The notes below the pieces were generated by a model. The model saw only the letters and a program-made list of their open reading frames with translations, had not been told where the DNA came from and did no database searches. Both the position numbers and the translations under genes were made by a program. A stretch of DNA of 11,993 nt from an uncultured Oscillospiraceae bacterium (lineage in GTDB: Bacteria > Bacillota > Clostridia > Oscillospirales > Ruminococcaceae), in the NCBI GenBank assembly GCA_934454435.1, contig CAKSGA010000074.1, positions 1-11,993 on the forward strand, written 5' to 3'. Positions 7,273 to 11,993 of the stretch are shown here, piece after piece. How positions within the stretch are numbered: the stretch's first letter is position 1; every line of letters starts with the position of its first letter.

Positions 7273-9829
7273 ATTTTAGCGTGGGAACTATCCCGATAAG
7301 TCCCCGGCGGTTTTTCACGCCAAGGGAACTGTAGGTGCGCTTCAGGCTGCTTTTTATGCTGTCGGGACTGGCGTTGAAGAGCAGACTCATTTCCTTTATT
7401 GACAGCCCGGAAGCCGCCATTATCGCATAGGAATACGCCATCTCTGAAAGCCCCAGCTCCCGGCGTTTCTGCTCCGTGGAGCCCGCCAGACGCTCCAGCG
7501 GGACAAGGTAGTGCTCAGCATAGTTGTCCGTGCGCTCGTTGGCAAGATAGGTCAGCTCGTAGCTGCGGACTGCTTCAACGCCCCGCAGGAAGTCGCTGCC
7601 CACACGTATCACATCATCAATGAACGGCTGTAGCTCTTCCCCGAGCAGCTCCCGTACCTGGGAAAAATGCTCCGGGTACAGTGCGTGGAATTCCGCCGGG
7701 GCAGTGACAGTTTCGTTCGCCATTGAGAGCTCCAGTGCTTCACGGGTGTATTCAAGGGCAGCGTCCCAGCTGCCCAGACGGGATAGCCCCCGTGCCGCTA
7801 TCAGCCGGAGCTTTATGCCCGCCGCCTCGTTGCCGGCGGTGGAGGCGTCCTCAAGATACTGCCCTATGTTCGTTTCCAGGGAGTCCACGTCCCCACGCTG
7901 TACAAAGAACGACAGACGTATCATATCATAATACGGCTTGGTGAAGCGGTTCATGACCGGGTCGGTGTTCTCTGCGCACAGGGCGTACCATATATCATCG
8001 TGATCCCCTCCCCGGAGGGCTCTCAGCAGTCCTGTTATCAGGCGGGCACAGTCGCCCTCTTCACGGCTGGAGTTCGCCCTGCATATCGACAGCACGGTCC
8101 TTACGTATTCAAAGAACCGCTGATGGTCACCGAGGAAAAGACAGCACTTTGCGGCACAGTATATTGCAGTCAGCCGGGTTGGAATACGCTTTGTGCCACG
8201 GCTGAGGGAAGCAGCGGCGGAAAGCAGCTCCAGCGCCCCCGCAAGGTCCCCCTGGACGTACTTCGCTTCGCCGGTGAATATGATCTCGGTGTAGCGTCCG
8301 TGGTCCAGCATTTCGGTGTACATGTGCTGATATCGTGTGAACTGCGCAGTTTCCGTGTGTATCGAGTATCCCCGGCGGTGCAGCAGGAAGAATACGGTAG
8401 GCGCATACATCGTCCATGCGAACACCGGCGGCTCGAATTCCCGCTTTCCCCTGAAAAGATCGTAGGCACGCTTGATGTTGTCGCCCATTTTATTCAGAGT
8501 ATACAGATCCTCGTTAGTGCGCAGGGCGTAGGCGTAGCTCAGCAGCTCCCGGCGCTCCGGGCCGGTGTAGTCCGGAGACTCTGAAATATATGCGATCACC
8601 TCTGCAAATCTCGACTGGACTATCGGTTTCAGGTCAGTGTGCATGAGCATTGCTGAAATACGCAGTATTCTTGGTATCGCTGGTTTGAGGGTCAGCGGAC
8701 AGTCCGTGATGAACCTCTGCAGCAGGTAGCTGCTCTTTATCAGCAGTGAATAGGTTATCGAATCGGTGTTGTAGATCCCGGCGGCGAGCTCATATTCTCC
8801 GGCAAGGAAGAACTCACAGAATGCGTAGTAATCCTCCCGCAGCCGGAGGTATTCCCTCCCGTAGCAGATGCGCAGGTCGTGCCGGACATTCTCCGGAAGA
8901 GTGCTGAACAGCATGTATACACTATGCTTCAGCATCGGGTGAAATGCACAGATGTGCCGTTTCAGATTGATATCTAATAGTGGTATTTCCCGCCGGAGCT
9001 CCATAAGCTCGCTGAATATCGCCCCGGGGGACAGCAGATCTTCGCCGAAATATTCCCGCACCGGATTGAATGAGCGCAGTTCTTCGCAGAATTCCCGGGA
9101 GGCGCCGTCAAACGCCGTTGCAAGTATCATTGCACCCTTGGACCTTACGCTGCGGTGCTCCAGCACTGCGTGATAAAGTCTGCCCTCGTTGGTGAAATCC
9201 CCGGGATTGTGACCCTGCGCCGTGAGCATGAAGCACAGCCTTGTCCCGAGGAATGCTCCGTGACAGGCGCTGTAAACTGCGCCGACATTCACCGGGAGCC
9301 CGCATCGGCGGGAGTACTCTGCGATTTCGTCCGGGGTCATGGAAATAGCCTCACGTTCGATGAGGGTCATTTTCAGACTGTTGATAAGCGTCATGTAGGC
9401 TGGGTTGAGCGAGCCCGTCAGGAACACGAAGTTCGCACAGCGGCAGCCGGAGAGCAGCCGTGCGGTGCGTAGGTTCCCGAGCAGGGTTTCAGCGGCATAT
9501 TCGCAGTCAACTATCAGAATGAGCTTCTTTGCGGGTTCCGTTGAGAACTGTTTGCGAAGCACCACCAGTTCGTTATCAGAAACCGGCTCGCTGAACGTCT
9601 TTCCGGTGACGCTCATGCATATCTGCGAGAAGCAGCTCCCGGTGCTTTGGGCGGAGGTTATGAACTTTACCGAGATACCGTCCGGGCGGGTGCGGCTTGT
9701 GAATTCCCGGATAAGGGTGGATTTACCAGTGCCGTCCGGGGCGCAGATCACCGTCACCCTGTCGGAGTAGATACGGCGGAGCGTAGTGTTTATTCTTTTC
9801 GGAATGAATATCCTGCTGAGGTCCGCCAT
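7271..9829 (-). CDS. Large P-loop ATPase / LuxR-type transcriptional regulator (MalT/LAL-like)
   Basis: This 852-residue protein is a predicted cytoplasmic, ATP-dependent transcription regulator of the STAND/MalT-like type. Near the N-terminus is a Walker A motif APDGTGKST (30-38) and, at about 102-107, a Walker B-like strand LILIVD. The middle is long and mostly helical, compatible with the winged-helix plus TPR-like sensor part of MalT relatives, though I see no clear repeat consensus. The C-terminus (about 790-852) is a LuxR-type helix-turn-helix: GLSIKEMSLLF, SPDSIKSSLKRTYSSLGVKNR. The usual TxREREVL block before it is replaced by SEMAYSYAI, so this domain is divergent. ATG 9829 has AAGGAGG (9834-9840) four bases upstream. 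It lies 53 nt downstream of the alpha-galactosidase, with a hairpin in the gap. A role in controlling sugar use is inferred from this neighbour and from MalT. The ligand is unknown. Confidence 0.82.
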   Translation of the reverse strand: MADLSRIFIPKRINTTLRRIYSDRVTVICAPDGTGKSTLIREFTSRTRPDGISVKFITSAQSTGSCFSQICMSVTGKTFSEPVSDNELVVLRKQFSTEPAKKLILIVDCEYAAETLLGNLRTARLLSGCRCANFVFLTGSLNPAYMTLINSLKMTLIEREAISMTPDEIAEYSRRCGLPVNVGAVYSACHGAFLGTRLCFMLTAQGHNPGDFTNEGRLYHAVLEHRSVRSKGAMILATAFDGASREFCEELRSFNPVREYFGEDLLSPGAIFSELMELRREIPLLDINLKRHICAFHPMLKHSVYMLFSTLPENVRHDLRICYGREYLRLREDYYAFCEFFLAGEYELAAGIYNTDSITYSLLIKSSYLLQRFITDCPLTLKPAIPRILRISAMLMHTDLKPIVQSRFAEVIAYISESPDYTGPERRELLSYAYALRTNEDLYTLNKMGDNIKRAYDLFRGKREFEPPVFAWTMYAPTVFFLLHRRGYSIHTETAQFTRYQHMYTEMLDHGRYTEIIFTGEAKYVQGDLAGALELLSAAASLSRGTKRIPTRLTAIYCAAKCCLFLGDHQRFFEYVRTVLSICRANSSREEGDCARLITGLLRALRGGDHDDIWYALCAENTDPVMNRFTKPYYDMIRLSFFVQRGDVDSLETNIGQYLEDASTAGNEAAGIKLRLIAARGLSRLGSWDAALEYTREALELSMANETVTAPAEFHALYPEHFSQVRELLGEELQPFIDDVIRVGSDFLRGVEAVRSYELTYLANERTDNYAEHYLVPLERLAGSTEQKRRELGLSEMAYSYAIMAASGLSIKEMSLLFNASPDSIKSSLKRTYSSLGVKNRRGLIGIVPTLK

Positions 9830-9833
9830 AGCT

Positions 9834-9840
9834 CCTCCTT
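9834..9840 (-). promoter_or_regulatory. Ribosome binding site of the LuxR-type regulator
   Basis: On the - strand AAGGAGG precedes the ATG at 9829 by four bases. It begins 8 bases after the hairpin at 9849-9877, so folding of that hairpin or of alternatives to it could affect access to the site. Confidence 0.75.
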
Positions 9841-9877
9841 AATAAAACAGCGCCCGGAACAAAATGCGCCGGGCGCT
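9841..9877 (-). terminator. Intergenic hairpin with T-rich tail: terminator or attenuator
   Basis: A perfect 9-bp GC-rich stem (CCGGGCGCT type, 9849-9857 with 9869-9877) has an 11-base loop. In the - strand direction it is followed by GTTTTATT, which fits a rho-independent terminator for the alpha-galactosidase mRNA. Only about 20 bases separate it from the regulator start. Any regulator mRNA made from upstream must therefore pass through it, or the regulator promoter must lie inside the alpha-galactosidase gene. Confidence 0.75.
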
Positions 9878-9882
9878 CTGAT

Positions 9883-11993
9883 TTACTTTTCTACCTTGAT
9901 GAAATGTGCGATGTAGCTCTGGAAATCTCCCCAGAGAGAGGGAATATCAAAGCCGCTGTTCATGAGGACCTCGGCGCTGTAGACCCTGCCGGTCTCCTCA
10001 TGCTGATACCAGCAGCCCTTTTCCAGCCCGACAAGGCGGATACGGTGCAGGAACACGCTCGGCTCCTTGAGCACCTGAATGTACTCGAGCAGCGCCTCGC
10101 TCTTGTCCTTTGCAACGAACTCCCAGGCGTCGAAGCGGTCGTTGTCGAACGGGTTGCCGATACGGTACTGGTCGCCGGTGCGGACGAGTGGATTGTACTT
10201 GTTGAACTCTTCGATCTGCTTGCGGATATTCCACTTGTCATCGTCGGAGATCTTTGTGATGTCCAGCTCATACCCAAAGGTGCCGACCATTGCGACACGT
10301 CCCCTTGTTTCAAAGGGCGTGATACGTCCCACGCAGTGGTTGGGGCTGTCGGAAACATGCGCACCGAAGCAGGAGCAGGGGTAGCACAGTGAGGTCCCGT
10401 ACTGTATCTTCAGGCGCTCGATCGCATCGGTATCATCGGAGCACCAGATCTGCGGTGAGTAGTACAGCATGCCTGCGTCAAAGCGTGAACCGCCGCCGGC
10501 GCAGTTTTCGAGCAGCAGGTCGGGGAAGTCAGTAAGCAGGCGCTCCTGTATCTCATAAACGCCGAGGACGTAGCGGTGCCAGATCTCACGCTGCCTTTCA
10601 GGCGGGAGCACCTCGTTGCCGACCTCGCAGAGCTGTCTGTTCATGTCCCACTTGACGTATTCGATGTTCGCAGAGGAGAGTATCTTGTACATCTGGTCGT
10701 AGACGTAGTCACGCACTTCCTTGCGGGAGAAGTCGATAACGAGCTGCGAGCGGCAGGTGGTGCGGGGACGTCCGGGGATATGGATGCACCAGTCCGGGTG
10801 AGCCTTGTAGAGCTCGCTGTCGGGGCTTATCATCTCCGGCTCGAACCAGATACCGAACTTCAGACCCATCTTGTTCACCTCGTCAACAAGGTGCTTCAGA
10901 CCGCCCCTGATCTTGTTTTCGTTGACGAACCAGTCGCCAAGCGAGGTCTTGTCATCGTTGCGGTGTCCGAACCAGCCGTCGTCCATGACCAGCATTTCAA
11001 TGCCGGCCTTTGCGGACTCCCTTGCGATGTCGAGCAGCTTGTCGGTGTCGAAGTTGAAGTAGGTAGCCTCCCAGTTGTTTATGAGAATGGGGCGGCGGAT
11101 ATCCTTCCATTTGCCACGGGTGAGGTTGTGGCGCATTACGTCATGGAATGTGCGGCTCATGTTTCCGATACCGTTCGCAGAGAACACCATGATGACCTCC
11201 GGAGCCTGGAATTCTTCGCCAAGGTCAAGGTGCCAGCTGAAGTCGTAGGGGTTGATACCGGAGAACACACGGGTCTTTTCGTACTGGTTGACCTCGCAGC
11301 CTGCAACGAAGCTGCCGGAATAGCACAGCGCAAAGCCGTAGCAGTCGCCGTAGTCCTCGGTAGCCTTGTGGTCAACTATGGCGATGAAATTGTTGTGGGC
11401 GTGGCTTGTAGAACCACGGCAGCTGTCCACAAGCTGCTTGCCGAAGTGCAGCGGATTGCGCTGTACGTGGCGCTCTCTTGCCCAGGTCCCGTAGAGGGTG
11501 ATCATGTCGTAGTCCTTGCTGTCCAGCTCAACGCAGGTGGAGAGAAGTCTGCGCAGCTCGATGGGGTCGGCGCCGCCGTTCTTTACCTTTACGGAGCGTG
11601 TGATGACGTCCAGCTTCTCGAATACGCTGTACTGGAGGGTTATCTCAAGACCGTTGTGAGGGTCACGGCAGTATACCTCCAGGCTGGTCACCTCGTCGTC
11701 GGAATTCGCATAGGTCGCAGGGAGCCCCTGGAGCTTCTTCTTGCCCTTGAAGATAGCGTAGCTGTCGAAGTAGCACTCGCATGCGGACATGCCGTACTTG
11801 TCCATAAGCTGCATGCAGGGCTCACGGAAATCTGCAACGCCGCTGGTGGGGAACTCTATAGCCGCACAGTCAAAGGAGTGCGGACCCATACCGTCATGGG
11901 TAGCAGGGACGAAGGGCTCGTCATTCGGAATGCGCAGCATGTGGGTGATGTCTGTTTCGGGAATTGAAGCACCATAGTACAAGTGCAGCAGGT
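9883..11993 (-). CDS. Alpha-galactosidase, glycoside hydrolase family 36, 5' partial
   Basis: This enzyme removes terminal alpha-linked galactose from oligosaccharides such as raffinose, stachyose and melibiose. The frame is open to the right edge; the codons before the TTG at 11982 read LLH, giving LLHLYYG, the normal GH36 N-terminal motif, so the real start is outside and perhaps 20-35 residues are missing. Numbered from that TTG, the barrel shows NNWEATYF (302-309), MDDGWFG (333-339), GIWFEPEM (377-384) and KWDMNR (444-449) with nucleophile Asp446. WCSDDTDA (513-520) gives acid/base Asp516; the 70-residue gap from the nucleophile matches characterised GH36 enzymes. CAGGGSRFD (494-502) is the substrate-loop motif. 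The C-terminal beta domain is complete to the TAA at 9883. The N-terminus is missing, so a signal peptide cannot be judged, but relatives of this size are usually cytoplasmic. Exact substrate unknown. Confidence 0.94.
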   Translation of the reverse strand, partial: LLHLYYGASIPETDITHMLRIPNDEPFVPATHDGMGPHSFDCAAIEFPTSGVADFREPCMQLMDKYGMSACECYFDSYAIFKGKKKLQGLPATYANSDDEVTSLEVYCRDPHNGLEITLQYSVFEKLDVITRSVKVKNGGADPIELRRLLSTCVELDSKDYDMITLYGTWARERHVQRNPLHFGKQLVDSCRGSTSHAHNNFIAIVDHKATEDYGDCYGFALCYSGSFVAGCEVNQYEKTRVFSGINPYDFSWHLDLGEEFQAPEVIMVFSANGIGNMSRTFHDVMRHNLTRGKWKDIRRPILINNWEATYFNFDTDKLLDIARESAKAGIEMLVMDDGWFGHRNDDKTSLGDWFVNENKIRGGLKHLVDEVNKMGLKFGIWFEPEMISPDSELYKAHPDWCIHIPGRPRTTCRSQLVIDFSRKEVRDYVYDQMYKILSSANIEYVKWDMNRQLCEVGNEVLPPERQREIWHRYVLGVYEIQERLLTDFPDLLLENCAGGGSRFDAGMLYYSPQIWCSDDTDAIERLKIQYGTSLCYPCSCFGAHVSDSPNHCVGRITPFETRGRVAMVGTFGYELDITKISDDDKWNIRKQIEEFNKYNPLVRTGDQYRIGNPFDNDRFDAWEFVAKDKSEALLEYIQVLKEPSVFLHRIRLVGLEKGCWYQHEETGRVYSAEVLMNSGFDIPSLWGDFQSYIAHFIKVEK

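Noticed and set aside
8000..8584. Open frame of 194 codons on the + strand opposite the LuxR-type regulator
   Set aside because: No recognisable domain, and it overlaps the middle of an intact 852-residue gene.
10576..11967. Open frame of 463 codons on the + strand opposite the alpha-galactosidase gene
   Set aside because: The opposite strand encodes an intact GH36 enzyme with all catalytic motifs. This frame has a repetitive Val/Ala/Leu-rich product with no recognisable motif, as expected for the antisense of a G/C-rich-third-position gene.
11980..11982. TTG at 11982 as the start of the alpha-galactosidase
   Set aside because: The upstream codons complete the family motif LLHLYYG and the frame is open to the window edge.
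1..11993. Mobile element, phage, CRISPR array, defence system, tRNA or rRNA
   Set aside because: No transposase, integrase, regularly spaced repeats, tRNA-like cloverleaf or rRNA sequence was seen; gaps between genes are all under about 55 bases.

Overview
The window reads as ordinary chromosome of a gut- or rumen-type Firmicute (Clostridia, most like Ruminococcus and relatives). This rests on strong AAGGAGG-type ribosome binding sites, tightly packed genes, G/C-rich third codon positions, a YfhO-family membrane protein next to a CsbB/GtrB-like glycosyltransferase, and a cytoplasmic-type GH36 alpha-galactosidase beside a large LuxR/MalT-like regulator. The genus is an inference. No rRNA, tRNA, insertion sequence, CRISPR array or phage gene was seen, and no gap between genes exceeds about 55 bases.

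Left and middle, + strand (1-7230): seven genes run in one direction. They are a 23S rRNA uracil-C5 methyltransferase (RlmD/RumA type, cut by the left edge), a short formate/nitrite-transporter-family membrane protein, a small membrane protein, a membrane-anchored DUF4097-like beta-repeat protein, a YjbQ/UPF0047 protein, a membrane glycosyltransferase (GT2) and a 907-residue YfhO-family protein. The last three joints overlap (38, 1 and 8 nt), so translational coupling is likely. A TATAAT box and palindrome lie between the methyltransferase and the transporter. A strong hairpin at 7239-7272 closes the run.

Right side, - strand (7271-11993): a GH36 alpha-galactosidase, cut by the right edge, is followed 53 nt downstream by an 852-residue P-loop ATPase/LuxR-type regulator. 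A GC-rich hairpin with a T-rich tail sits between them, just ahead of the regulator's ribosome binding site. The regulator converges on YfhO and shares its terminator.

How the genes may work together: GT2 plus YfhO matches the known scheme in which a GT2 enzyme loads a sugar on undecaprenyl phosphate and a YfhO-type membrane protein transfers it to a cell-surface polymer. The flippase of that scheme (GtrA/GtcA) is not in the window. The alpha-galactosidase and regulator could form a sugar-use unit, but the ligand is unknown. I found no convincing new multi-gene system. The points most worth a second look are the attenuator-like hairpin, the divergent LuxR helix-turn-helix, the short transporter, and the GT2/YfhO pair without a flippase.
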